A DNA stretch of 6,176 bases from an uncultured Erysipelotrichaceae bacterium (GTDB lineage: Bacteria > Bacillota_I > Bacilli_A > RF39 > UBA660), in assembly GCA_902783405.1 (NCBI GenBank), contig CACZQZ010000136.1, positions 1 to 6,176 of the forward strand, written 5' to 3'. Shown piece by piece: positions 1 to 4,755 of this stretch. Position 1 is the first letter of the stretch. Each line of letters starts with the position of its first letter. Below the pieces are notes generated by a model, which had not been told where the DNA came from, did no database searches, and saw only the letters and a list, made by a program, of their open reading frames with translations. The translations under genes and the position numbers were made by a program.

Positions 1-683
1 ACAATTCCATCTTTTTTACTTCCGGCTGTTCTAGAACCACCAGGAAATCTTATGATATTGGTAGTAATTCCTGTTTTTTCTTTAATTAAGTTTTCTTGTT
101 TTTTTATTTGTGTCATAAAACTTTGTGGACTATCATATAATCCTTTAAATATAGCATGATTAAAGGTGTGATTAGCAATGGTATGACCTCTTTTTGCTTC
201 TTCAGCGTAAATAGCCGTACAATCATAATTTTTATTGTCATAGCAAGATTCTTTACCTGTTCCAATCGTAAAAAAGGTTGCTTTAACATCATATCTATCT
301 AATATATCTAAAAATTGATAACTAGCATAATAAGGACCATCATCAAATGTTAAATAAGCTATTTTTTTATCTAATTTACCTGCTAGTATCTCATCTTCTA
401 ATTGTTTAATTGAACTGAAGTATTCTTTTTTTAAGTTTGTTATATTTTGAACAATATTTTCTATATCTTCTTGCTTTTTTTGAATTGTGTTTATTTCTTC
501 TGTTAATTCTTTTTCTTTTAATTTTTTTTCATTGTATTCGTTTTGTAGATTTTGATAATCTTTATTTATTTTTTGCATTTTTCCACAGTATAAAATATTT
601 ATAGTAAATGTACTTATTAGAAGAATAGATAAAAGGATAATTAAGATAATAAATCTTTTATTTTTTGTACTTCTTTTTTCCAT
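1..683 (-). CDS. Membrane-anchored NodB-type polysaccharide deacetylase (3' end outside window)
   Basis: Metal-dependent deacetylase of the NodB/carbohydrate esterase 4 family, which removes acetyl groups from N-acetylated sugars such as peptidoglycan; it should act outside the membrane. The visible 227 residues comprise a basic N-terminus, a membrane segment at about 11-32, a charged Lys/Glu coiled coil at about 36-105, then the catalytic domain. Motif 1 is TFDDGP (112-117, with D114 as the likely base and D115 as metal ligand), motif 2 is HTFNH (H172 and H176, metal ligands), and motif 3 is RFPGGS (212-217). Later motifs lie beyond the left edge. The segment around C147 and C155 is a family-variable insertion. 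The ATG at 683 follows an AGAGGA ribosome binding site about 9 bases away; an ATG at 690 is in another frame and soon stops. The start lies 43 bases inside the upstream coiled-coil gene, so translational coupling is likely. The family is secure; the exact substrate is not. Confidence 0.93.
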   Translation of the reverse strand, partial: MEKRSTKNKRFIILIILLSILLISTFTINILYCGKMQKINKDYQNLQNEYNEKKLKEKELTEEINTIQKKQEDIENIVQNITNLKKEYFSSIKQLEDEILAGKLDKKIAYLTFDDGPYYASYQFLDILDRYDVKATFFTIGTGKESCYDNKNYDCTAIYAEEAKRGHTIANHTFNHAIFKGLYDSPQSFMTQIKKQENLIKEKTGITTNIIRFPGGSRTAGSKKDGI

Positions 684-874
684 TTTTCATATTCCTCTAC
701 TTTTTCTTTATTTTTATTTTCTAATTCTTTATATTCTTTTGTATCATCTTTTTTATTTTTTTCTGTGGATAAAATATTTTCATTAATTTTTTTTAATTGA
801 TTTTGATTTTCCACAAGTTTATTATTGATTTCATTGTATTTTTGAATGTTATAAATCATAAATCCTGTGGAAAA
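579..874. other. Group of four DnaA-box-like nonamers inside coding sequence
   Basis: One exact Firmicutes-type DnaA box, TTATCCACA, is at 764-772 on the minus strand. Three TTTTCCACA sites with one mismatch are at 579-587 (+), 807-815 (+) and 866-874 (-). All lie within the coiled-coil gene and the start of the deacetylase gene. No replication genes or AT-rich unwinding arrangement accompany them here, so an origin is unlikely; a titration or regulatory cluster is possible, as is chance. Confidence 0.3.
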
Positions 875-916
875 CAAAGAAAGAATAAATAATAAAAATA
901 CTACAAACTTCTTCAC
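641..916 (-). CDS. Small single-pass membrane protein with coiled coil, function unknown
   Basis: A 91-residue protein starting MKKFVVFLLF with one hydrophobic segment at about 3-22, followed by a Lys/Glu/Asn-rich stretch at about 25-88 that looks like a continuous coiled coil (repeated ENQ, KKINEN, KELENKNKEK patterns). I do not recognise a family. I chose the GTG at 916 because it follows AGGGTGAG at ideal spacing and lies about 13 bases after the predicted transcription start. The frame is open upstream to a TTG at 976, but that codon is upstream of the promoter -10 and has no ribosome binding site. The gene overlaps the deacetylase start by 43 bases. Both products have a membrane segment followed by a coiled coil, so they could pair through those coils (inference). 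A role as a partner or positioning factor for the deacetylase is a guess from context. Confidence 0.72.
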   Translation of the reverse strand: MKKFVVFLLFILSLFSTGFMIYNIQKYNEINNKLVENQNQLKKINENILSTEKNKKDDTKEYKELENKNKEKVEEYEKWKKEVQKIKDLLS

Positions 917-935
917 ACTACTCACCCTATTAATA

Positions 936-964
936 ATTTTAAACTTTTGATTTTTAAAAGTCAA
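936..964 (-). promoter_or_regulatory. Sigma-A-type promoter of the coiled-coil/deacetylase unit
   Basis: The minus strand reads TTGACT (964-959), a 17-base spacer, then TAAAAT (941-936). Transcription should begin near 929, giving a leader of about 13 bases that consists almost entirely of the AGGGTG ribosome binding site before the GTG start at 916. The -35 lies just past the U-tract of the preceding terminator. Confidence 0.75.
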
Positions 965-974
965 TTTTATATGC

Positions 975-1007
975 AAAAAAATATCTGAATAAACTCAGAT
1001 ATTTTTA
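975..1007 (-). terminator. Intrinsic terminator after the unknown anchored protein
   Basis: The arms at 977-988 and 995-1006 are perfectly complementary over 12 bp, with core ATATCTGA/TCAGATAT and a 6-base loop. Read on the minus strand, the stem runs into a row of T residues (to 975), as expected for factor-independent termination. It begins about 12 bases after the stop codon of the gene at 1019-1723. The outer A/T pairs are also symmetrical, so it may work weakly in the other direction. Confidence 0.85.
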
Positions 1008-1018
1008 GGGATTAATTT

Positions 1019-1723
1019 TTATGAATGATTATAATTTGGTGTGATTGCATTTCCATCAATATCAATAAAAATTGGGTAAAGAGCTCCTCCACCATCAGAA
1101 TAAGCACCTTGTACAACTTGAACAATATTTTTTAAATTAGATATATTTTGTTTTACTTCAAAATTAGATAAAATATTTCCATCTGTTCCAATAATATTAA
1201 TATTTGTTACTGTACCATCTTCTTTAATTGCATATATATAACTAAATCCACCATTTCCTGAACCAATGATATAAAAAGATAATACATTTTTTTCAGCTAC
1301 CTTTTTAGTATTACCAGTTTGAACAACTAAATCACCATTGCTTGATAAATAAACTGTAGATAAAAGTTTATTGGTCCAACTATATACATAACCTTCTTGT
1401 CCATCTTGAATATTATTGTCATCGCTTCTTTTATATTTGGCTCTAGCAGCTTTTAAATTTTCAGCATATTTTTTAAATCTATCATCAGCAGATTCAGATT
1501 TAACATTACCACTATTGGTTGTAGTAACATCCTTTGTATCATCAGTTACTTCTTCAACAGGAACAGAAGTATTACCACCTTTTTGTAAATTCGTATCATC
1601 CACAACACATCTACCCATAGTACCTATTTTATAAGCACAAAATGCTATAACACCAAGTAAAATAACAATGATGACTATTAAAATTCCATTAACCCCATTT
1701 GTTTTATTCTTTTGTCCTTCCAT
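1019..1723 (-). CDS. Membrane-anchored extracytoplasmic protein, unknown function, shared anchor module
   Basis: A 234-residue protein that I do not recognise as a known family. Residues 1-12 are polar and 13-33 form a membrane segment. Residues 34-55 form a juxtamembrane part ending in VVDDTNLQKGGNTSVP. A Thr/Ser/Asp/Glu linker follows at about 56-81, then a basic helix at about 82-99 (KKYAENLKAARAKYKR). The rest, about 108-234, is rich in short beta-type strands and Gly/Asn turns, with two DG-centred hairpins (KEDGTV, IDIDGNAI) and a GGG turn. No catalytic motif is evident, so binding or sensing is more likely than catalysis (inference). Residues 1-55 align without gaps with the N-terminus of the carboxypeptidase encoded upstream at 2005-2754. 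The ATG at 1723 follows GGTGA at about 7 bases. It has its own promoter and terminator, so it is probably transcribed alone. Confidence 0.85.
   Translation of the reverse strand: MEGQKNKTNGVNGILIVIIVILLGVIAFCAYKIGTMGRCVVDDTNLQKGGNTSVPVEEVTDDTKDVTTTNSGNVKSESADDRFKKYAENLKAARAKYKRSDDNNIQDGQEGYVYSWTNKLLSTVYLSSNGDLVVQTGNTKKVAEKNVLSFYIIGSGNGGFSYIYAIKEDGTVTNINIIGTDGNILSNFEVKQNISNLKNIVQVVQGAYSDGGGALYPIFIDIDGNAITPNYNHS
1559..1645 (-). repeat. Copy 1 of duplicated anchor-coding segment (residues 27-55)
   Basis: This 87-base segment matches 2590-2676 at 76 of 87 positions by hand alignment, without gaps, including 33 consecutive identical bases (1559-1591 against 2590-2622). It encodes AFCAYK and the juxtamembrane VDDTNLQKGGNTSVP. 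Identity fades towards the membrane-segment codons and stops abruptly at codon 55. Confidence 0.85.
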
Positions 1724-1740
1724 TTATTATCACCATGTTA

Positions 1741-1769
1741 ATCATAACATTTTATTTTTATTTTTACAA
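1741..1769 (-). promoter_or_regulatory. Promoter of the unknown anchored protein
   Basis: The minus strand has TTGTAA (1769-1764), a 17-base spacer, and TATGAT (1746-1741) preceded by TGT, which supplies an extended -10. The predicted start near 1734 leaves a leader of only about 11 bases holding the GGTGA ribosome binding site. From here to the terminator at 1933 I see nothing else that I can support. Confidence 0.7.
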
Positions 1770-1932
1770 TATTTTTATGATTCGTATTTTTACTTTTTAT
1801 ATATTTTATTAATGGCTAATTTCTGTTTTATTTCATTATAATAGTTCATCAAGTATCTTTTTTAGTTTAAAGTAAAACCATAATAACACAAATAAAATAT
1901 ATAAACAAATATCCAATATTAAGATTTTGGAA

Positions 1933-1963
1933 TAAAAAAAGAAGAAAAATTTAATTTTCTTCT
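1933..1963 (-). terminator. Intrinsic terminator of the carboxypeptidase gene
   Basis: The arms AGAAGAAAA (1940-1948) and TTTTCTTCT (1955-1963) pair perfectly over 9 bp around a 6-base loop. On the minus strand the stem is followed by a run of T. It lies about 40 bases past the stop codon of the gene at 2005-2754, separating it from the next minus-strand unit. Confidence 0.8.
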
Positions 1964-2004
1964 AAACAAATTTTTAAATATAAACCACATACTATTTTTA
2001 AATG

Positions 2005-2754
2005 TTATTTATTTTGTTTTAAATATTCTTCAAATGTTAAACCTTTTTCAGTTATTTCTTTAGCAACTTCTGCACTACCAACATATCTAAAATGCCATGG
2101 TTCATATGCATATCCTGTAATGCTATCTTTACCTTCAGGATATCTTAGAATAAATCCATAATCTGCTAATTTTTTGTGAACTTTAGCCCAAATTTCTTTT
2201 TCTTTCATCATGTCATCATTTTCATAAATAAGTTTTCCATCTTTTTTAAGACATACATCAATAGCAAGACCGGTATGATGTTCAGAGTATCCTGGAACAG
2301 CTACATATTTTTTAACGTAATCTTCCCCATATTTTTCTGTAAATTCATCCCATATTTCTTGTTGTCTTTTGACAGAACGATAAGAACTATCAAGTTCAAT
2401 GTTAACACCTTCTTTTAAAAGTGCTTCTCTTAATTTTTTGAATTGTGCTAAAGCTTCTTTTTCAACTTTGATGTCTTCATCATATGCATTTTTTACGTCT
2501 TCAAGTTCTACTGTTTCTTCCCAAGTGCTTGGTAGTTTATTTTGTTTATTTACAAGTACAAGATAGTCTGTTTTTCCTTCTACTTCATTAGGAACAGAAG
2601 TATTACCACCTTTTTGTAAATTAGTGTCATCCACAACACTTCTACCTGCCACACCTAACTTATAAGCACAAAATGCTGTAACGACAAATAAAACAGCTAT
2701 GATAATTATTAAAACCAAATTTCCCCCATCTTTTTTAGTTTCTTTTCCTTCCAT
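2005..2754 (-). CDS. Membrane-anchored M15B (VanY/LdcB-like) peptidoglycan carboxypeptidase
   Basis: A 249-residue zinc peptidase expected to remove the terminal D-amino acid from peptidoglycan stem peptides outside the membrane. Residues 13-33 form the membrane anchor, 34-55 a juxtamembrane segment shared with the neighbouring unknown protein, and about 95-245 the peptidase domain. Family motifs are complete: SSYRS (123-127) with substrate-binding R126, the SxHxxGxAxD motif at 157-166 (zinc ligands H159 and D166), and EPWHFR (218-223) with catalytic E218 and zinc ligand H221. D,D- (VanY) versus L,D- (LdcB) specificity cannot be settled by eye. The frame is open to an ATG at 2775, but GGTGA precedes the ATG at 2754 at proper spacing and the paralogue begins with the same MEG, so 2754 is preferred. 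The gene is divergent from ddl and its promoter carries a palindromic operator, suggesting repression. Confidence 0.93.
   Translation of the reverse strand: MEGKETKKDGGNLVLIIIIAVLFVVTAFCAYKLGVAGRSVVDDTNLQKGGNTSVPNEVEGKTDYLVLVNKQNKLPSTWEETVELEDVKNAYDEDIKVEKEALAQFKKLREALLKEGVNIELDSSYRSVKRQQEIWDEFTEKYGEDYVKKYVAVPGYSEHHTGLAIDVCLKKDGKLIYENDDMMKEKEIWAKVHKKLADYGFILRYPEGKDSITGYAYEPWHFRYVGSAEVAKEITEKGLTFEEYLKQNK
2590..2676 (-). repeat. Copy 2 of duplicated anchor-coding segment (residues 27-55)
   Basis: Partner of 1559-1645, lying in the same residue positions (27-55) of the carboxypeptidase gene. The start contexts also correspond: GGTGATAATA precedes the ATG in both genes. The duplication therefore covers the ribosome binding site, start, membrane segment and juxtamembrane part, not only this best-conserved stretch. 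Confidence 0.85.
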
Positions 2755-2770
2755 TATTATCACCATAATA

Positions 2771-2799
2771 ATCATATCATTTTTAAAGGTTTACGTAAA
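2771..2799 (-). promoter_or_regulatory. Promoter of the carboxypeptidase gene
   Basis: The minus strand reads TTTACG (2799-2794), a 17-base spacer, and TATGAT (2776-2771) preceded by TGA, an extended -10. Transcription would start near 2764, leaving a leader of about 10 bases with GGTGA. The -35 is inside the palindrome at 2787-2802. Confidence 0.7.
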
Positions 2800-2802
2800 C
2801 CT
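2787..2802. promoter_or_regulatory. Perfect 16-bp palindromic operator candidate
   Basis: AGGTTTACGTAAACCT equals its own reverse complement and is by far the most GC-containing dyad in this intergenic region. It covers the -35 box and part of the spacer of the carboxypeptidase promoter, where a bound dimeric repressor would block RNA polymerase. Its centre is about 114 bases upstream of the ddl start, so direct control of ddl is less likely. The cognate regulator is not in the window, and I do not assign a regulator family. Confidence 0.65.
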
Positions 2803-2860
2803 ATTTTTTTGAAATGGCAAAACTATTTTTGAAAAAAATTACATTTTTCTTCATAATTAT

Positions 2861-2896
2861 TTAGAATAAAAAAAATTTAATTTTATACATTATAAT
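2861..2896 (+). promoter_or_regulatory. Probable ddl promoter (-10 region)
   Basis: Two overlapping -10-like hexamers are present: TATACA (2885-2890) and TATAAT (2891-2896). TATAAT is the better match, but a start 6-7 bases later would cut into the AGAGGTG ribosome binding site (2897-2903). TATACA would give a leader of about 12 bases, like the other genes here. The best -35 for it is the poor TTAGAA at 2861-2866. Confidence 0.4.
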
Positions 2897-2908
2897 AGAG
2901 GTGAAAAA

Positions 2909-3931
2909 ATGAAAATAAAAATAGGTGTTATCTTTGGTGGAATGAGTAGTGAACATGATGTTTCTATAAAATCAGGTACTTCCATTATAGAAAATTTAGA
3001 TCATAGTAAATATGAAATATCTAAAATTTATATCAATAAAGATGGAACATGGTATGAATTAAAAGAAATGAAAATGGATGAAAATAATAGAATCATAATT
3101 GATAATGTTTTTTCTTATTTAAAAAAGTTAGATGTCGTTTTTCCAATTTTACATGGTAAATATGGTGAAGATGGTAGTATTCAAGGATTACTTGAATTAA
3201 TTAAAGTTCCATATGTTGGATGTAATATATTGTCTTCTGCTTTAGCTTTAGATAAGGTATATACAAAAATTATATTAGAGCATGCTAATATAAATCAAGC
3301 AAAATATGTATGGATTAAAAGATATAAAGATAATTATACGTATATAGATGAAAATAGCATTGAAACAAAAGATTCATTAGAAAATATTTGTTTAAAAGTA
3401 CAAAATAAAATAACATATCCAATTTTTGTAAAGCCATCCACATCAGGATCTTCAATAGGAATAAGTAAAGTAAAAAATATAGAAGAACTAAAAGATGCCA
3501 TAGAGTATGCATCTCATTTTGATAATAAGATTGTCATAGAAGAAACAATTGTAGGCAAAGAAATAGAATGTTCTGTTTTAGGAAATGAACAAGTTAAAGC
3601 CTCTTCTTTAGGAGAAATTATACCGGATGATGACTTTTATAGTTATGATGCTAAGTATCGAAATGAAAATTCAAGATTGATAATACCAGCAAGTCTTAAT
3701 GAAGAAAAAGTAGAAGAAGTAAAAAAAACCGCTATTCAAGCATTTAAAGCAATAGGTGGAAAAGGTCTTGCTCGAATTGATTTTTTTGTAACTGATAAGG
3801 ATATTTATGTTAATGAAATAAATACATTACCAGGATTTACTAATATTAGTATGTATCCTAAATTATGGGAATATGATGGTTTAAAATATAGTGATTTATT
3901 AGATGAAATTATAAATTTATTACTAATATAG
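2909..3931 (+). CDS. ddl: D-alanine--D-alanine ligase
   Basis: Cytoplasmic ATP-grasp enzyme joining two D-alanines to make the dipeptide that MurF adds to the peptidoglycan precursor. At 340 residues it has normal length, and all main motifs are present. GGMSSEHDVS (10-19) contains E15, which binds the first D-Ala. LHGKYGEDGSIQG (81-93) is intact. KPSTSGSS (175-182) is in the ATP-binding part. FYSYDAKY (243-250) is the omega-loop. R289 and D291 lie in ARIDFF, E303 and N305 (magnesium) in NEINTLPGFT, and S314 in SMYPKLW. The Tyr-rich omega-loop resembles true D-Ala-D-Ala ligases of the DdlA type rather than VanA-type D-Ala-D-Lac enzymes. The ATG follows AGAGGTG at 5 bases. It is divergent from the anchored carboxypeptidase and appears monocistronic. 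Confidence 0.97.
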   Translation: MKIKIGVIFGGMSSEHDVSIKSGTSIIENLDHSKYEISKIYINKDGTWYELKEMKMDENNRIIIDNVFSYLKKLDVVFPILHGKYGEDGSIQGLLELIKVPYVGCNILSSALALDKVYTKIILEHANINQAKYVWIKRYKDNYTYIDENSIETKDSLENICLKVQNKITYPIFVKPSTSGSSIGISKVKNIEELKDAIEYASHFDNKIVIEETIVGKEIECSVLGNEQVKASSLGEIIPDDDFYSYDAKYRNENSRLIIPASLNEEKVEEVKKTAIQAFKAIGGKGLARIDFFVTDKDIYVNEINTLPGFTNISMYPKLWEYDGLKYSDLLDEIINLLLI

Positions 3932-3951
3932 TATTTTTTTTGATACTTTTT
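3930..3951 (+). terminator. Weak terminator candidate at the ddl stop
   Basis: AGTAT (3930-3934) can pair with ATACT (3943-3947), followed by a T run. The stem is only 5 bp and overlaps the stop codon, so this is a marginal call. Confidence 0.3.
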
Positions 3952-3956
3952 CTATG

Positions 3957-4001
3957 AAAAAATTATAAAAATATATAGAAGAATTATTGTTATAATTTTT
4001 T
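3957..4001 (+). terminator. AT-only 12-bp inverted repeat, possible ddl terminator
   Basis: AAAAAATTATAA (3957-3968) pairs perfectly with TTATAATTTTTT (3990-4001) across a 21-base loop. The descending arm ends in a T row, so it could stop transcription from ddl, but it has no G or C pairs. It abuts the -35 box of the next gene at 4004. Confidence 0.4.
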
Positions 4002-4003
4002 AA

Positions 4004-4032
4004 TTGACAATTATTATTGTTAATGCTATATT
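4004..4032 (+). promoter_or_regulatory. Consensus promoter of the helical small protein
   Basis: TTGACA (4004-4009), an exact -35, is separated by 17 bases from TATATT (4027-4032), which is preceded by TGC (extended -10). This is the best promoter in the window and implies strong constitutive expression. The predicted start near 4039 leaves a leader of about 16 bases. Confidence 0.85.
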
Positions 4033-4054
4033 AATTTCATTAAGAGGTGATGCT

Positions 4055-4360
4055 ATGAATAAAGAAGATTTACAAAGAAGAGAGGAAGAATTAAAAATGA
4101 TCGCAAAAAAAATACAAGATAGTGGATTGCAATTTCCTGATATTAGAGAGAGAGAATGGTTAAAAGTTGATTCAAAAGCTTCCAAATTATTAAAATTATT
4201 GATGGAAGCAGAAGATATTATGATTACTTTAGATGAATATCAAATGGAAAATAATCAATGCTATCCAGAAATTGAAGATATGATGTTGCAATTAGGATTA
4301 TTAAGAGATAAATATTCTAAATTTGTTGATAATAATTTAGAATTATTAAAGTTAAAATAA
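4055..4360 (+). CDS. Small helical cytoplasmic protein of unknown function
   Basis: A 101-residue protein I do not recognise. It has no signal peptide or membrane segment. It starts with a charged helix (EDLQRREEELKMIAKKIQD, about 4-22), then a short break containing QFPDIREREW (about 26-35). Two further amphipathic helical stretches follow, at about 37-61 (KASKLLKLLMEAEDIMI) and about 71-98, which suggests an all-alpha bundle or an adaptor-type protein (inference). The ATG at 4055 follows AAGAGGTGA at 4 bases. An in-frame TTG at 4004 is part of the -35 box and is ruled out. The stop codon lies within the palindrome at 4357-4378. The consensus promoter suggests it is well expressed. Confidence 0.8.
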   Translation: MNKEDLQRREEELKMIAKKIQDSGLQFPDIREREWLKVDSKASKLLKLLMEAEDIMITLDEYQMENNQCYPEIEDMMLQLGLLRDKYSKFVDNNLELLKLK

Positions 4361-4378
4361 TAATTCTAGAATTATTAT
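4357..4378. repeat. 22-bp perfect palindrome over the stop of the small helical gene
   Basis: The half-site ATAATAATTCT (4357-4367) is followed directly by its reverse complement (4368-4378). There is no loop and no following T run, so a DNA-protein site or a recombination end fits better than a terminator. A near copy lacking one base, AATAATTTAGAATTATT, occurs just upstream at 4331-4347 within the coding sequence. In such AT-rich DNA some symmetry is expected by chance. Confidence 0.5.
4365..4376 (+). repeat. 12-bp direct repeat, left copy
   Basis: TCTAGAATTATT, identical to 4665-4676 and exactly 300 bp from it. The pair brackets the interrupted small gene. The left copy is part of the 22-bp palindrome. 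Confidence 0.5.
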
Positions 4379-4401
4379 AGATTGCAGAGGAGGTTTTGGG
4401 T

Positions 4402-4626
4402 ATGAGCGATTGGCGACTAGTACATGAAAGTAATGGAACAACTGGAAGTACAAAAATTTATCAAGATAGGGATGGAAACGTACGAATAGACTCTTTTAAT
4501 GGCGACGTCAGGGATACATAAAATCATGATCGATTCACATTAAATACTCGTAATGGTGGAAATGTTTCTGGACATGGATATGGGCATAGTGATAAATTTG
4601 ATTCTTCAAAGACAAAAAACAGATGA
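4402..4626 (+). pseudogene. Small protein gene with in-frame TAA at codon 40
   Basis: A strong ribosome binding site, AGAGGAGG (4386-4393), stands 8 bases before the ATG at 4402. The frame encodes 39 residues starting MSDWRLVHESNGTTGSTKIY and ending in FNGDVRDT, then TAA (4519-4521). The same frame continues for 34 codons with protein-like sequence (DRFTLNT, GHGYGHSDKFDSS) to a TGA at 4624. The simplest reading is a polar, Gly/Asp-rich protein of about 73 residues broken by one nonsense change, for example a Tyr codon to TAA. A functional 39-residue product is the alternative. I know no family. The first part is about 38% G+C by hand count and uses CGA, AGG and GGC codons, unlike its neighbours, which hints at transfer. 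The only promoter-like element is TATTAT at 4373-4378, inside the palindrome, with a poor -35. From 4627 to the terminator at 4727 I see no gene. Confidence 0.6.
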
Positions 4627-4664
4627 TTATTTTATGTGAAAAGTTTTATTGAAAACATAACGTA

Positions 4665-4676
4665 TCTAGAATTATT
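4665..4676 (+). repeat. 12-bp direct repeat, right copy
   Basis: TCTAGAATTATT again, matching 4365-4376. Bases outside the 12-mer do not match, so the repeat is sharply limited. It lies about 40 bases past the final stop of the interrupted gene. Confidence 0.5.
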
Positions 4677-4726
4677 GGGATATGTTAGGCATGAAATAGA
4701 ATAATTTTAAAATTAATCTTTAAAAT

Positions 4727-4753
4727 GAGAAGTTTGGATGAACTTCTTTTTTT
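4727..4753 (+). terminator. Intrinsic terminator before the patatin operon
   Basis: AGAAGTT (4728-4734) pairs with AACTTCT (4741-4747) around a 6-base loop, and the stem runs straight into TTTTTT. It closes whatever transcribes the interrupted small gene (and perhaps the helical protein) and insulates the following operon. Confidence 0.85.
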
Positions 4754-4755
4754 CA

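Noticed and set aside
917..976. Longer version of the coiled-coil protein starting at a TTG at 976
   Set aside because: The TTG lies upstream of the TTGACT/TAAAAT promoter and has no ribosome binding site; AGGGTGAG points to the GTG at 916.
1416..1634. Plus-strand open frame opposite the unknown anchored protein
   Set aside because: It mirrors a well-supported minus-strand gene with promoter, ribosome binding site and terminator, and has no such signals itself.
1770..1932. Possible small RNA or micro-ORF in the gap between the two anchored-protein genes
   Set aside because: Only a 10-codon open frame without a ribosome binding site and no GC-paired structure were found; the stretch is plain AT-rich spacer.
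2668..2676. Lipoprotein signal at the conserved AFC in the two shared anchors
   Set aside because: The residue before the Cys is Phe, which lipoboxes do not tolerate, and the following sequence is Ala-Tyr-Lys at the end of a normal membrane helix.
2755..2775. Seven extra N-terminal residues on the carboxypeptidase
   Set aside because: The ATG at 2775 overlaps the -10 element; GGTGA is correctly spaced only for 2754, which also matches the paralogue start.
3315..3512. Minus-strand open frame inside ddl
   Set aside because: It lies wholly within the conserved ATP-grasp coding sequence and is a low-complexity Leu/Phe/Tyr shadow.
2005..3931. Vancomycin-resistance (van) cluster
   Set aside because: The ligase has a DdlA-type FYSYDAKY loop and complete housekeeping motifs, and no vanH, vanX, vanT or vanRS genes are present. 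A VanY-like fold alone is common in Gram-positive chromosomes.
4004..4054. Longer version of the helical protein starting at a TTG at 4004
   Set aside because: The TTG is the first part of the TTGACA -35 box, and AAGAGGTGA serves the ATG at 4055.
4510..4530. Programmed frameshift around the TAA at 4519
   Set aside because: The +1 and -1 frames also stop within a few codons, and no classic slippery heptamer is present; the original frame continues best.
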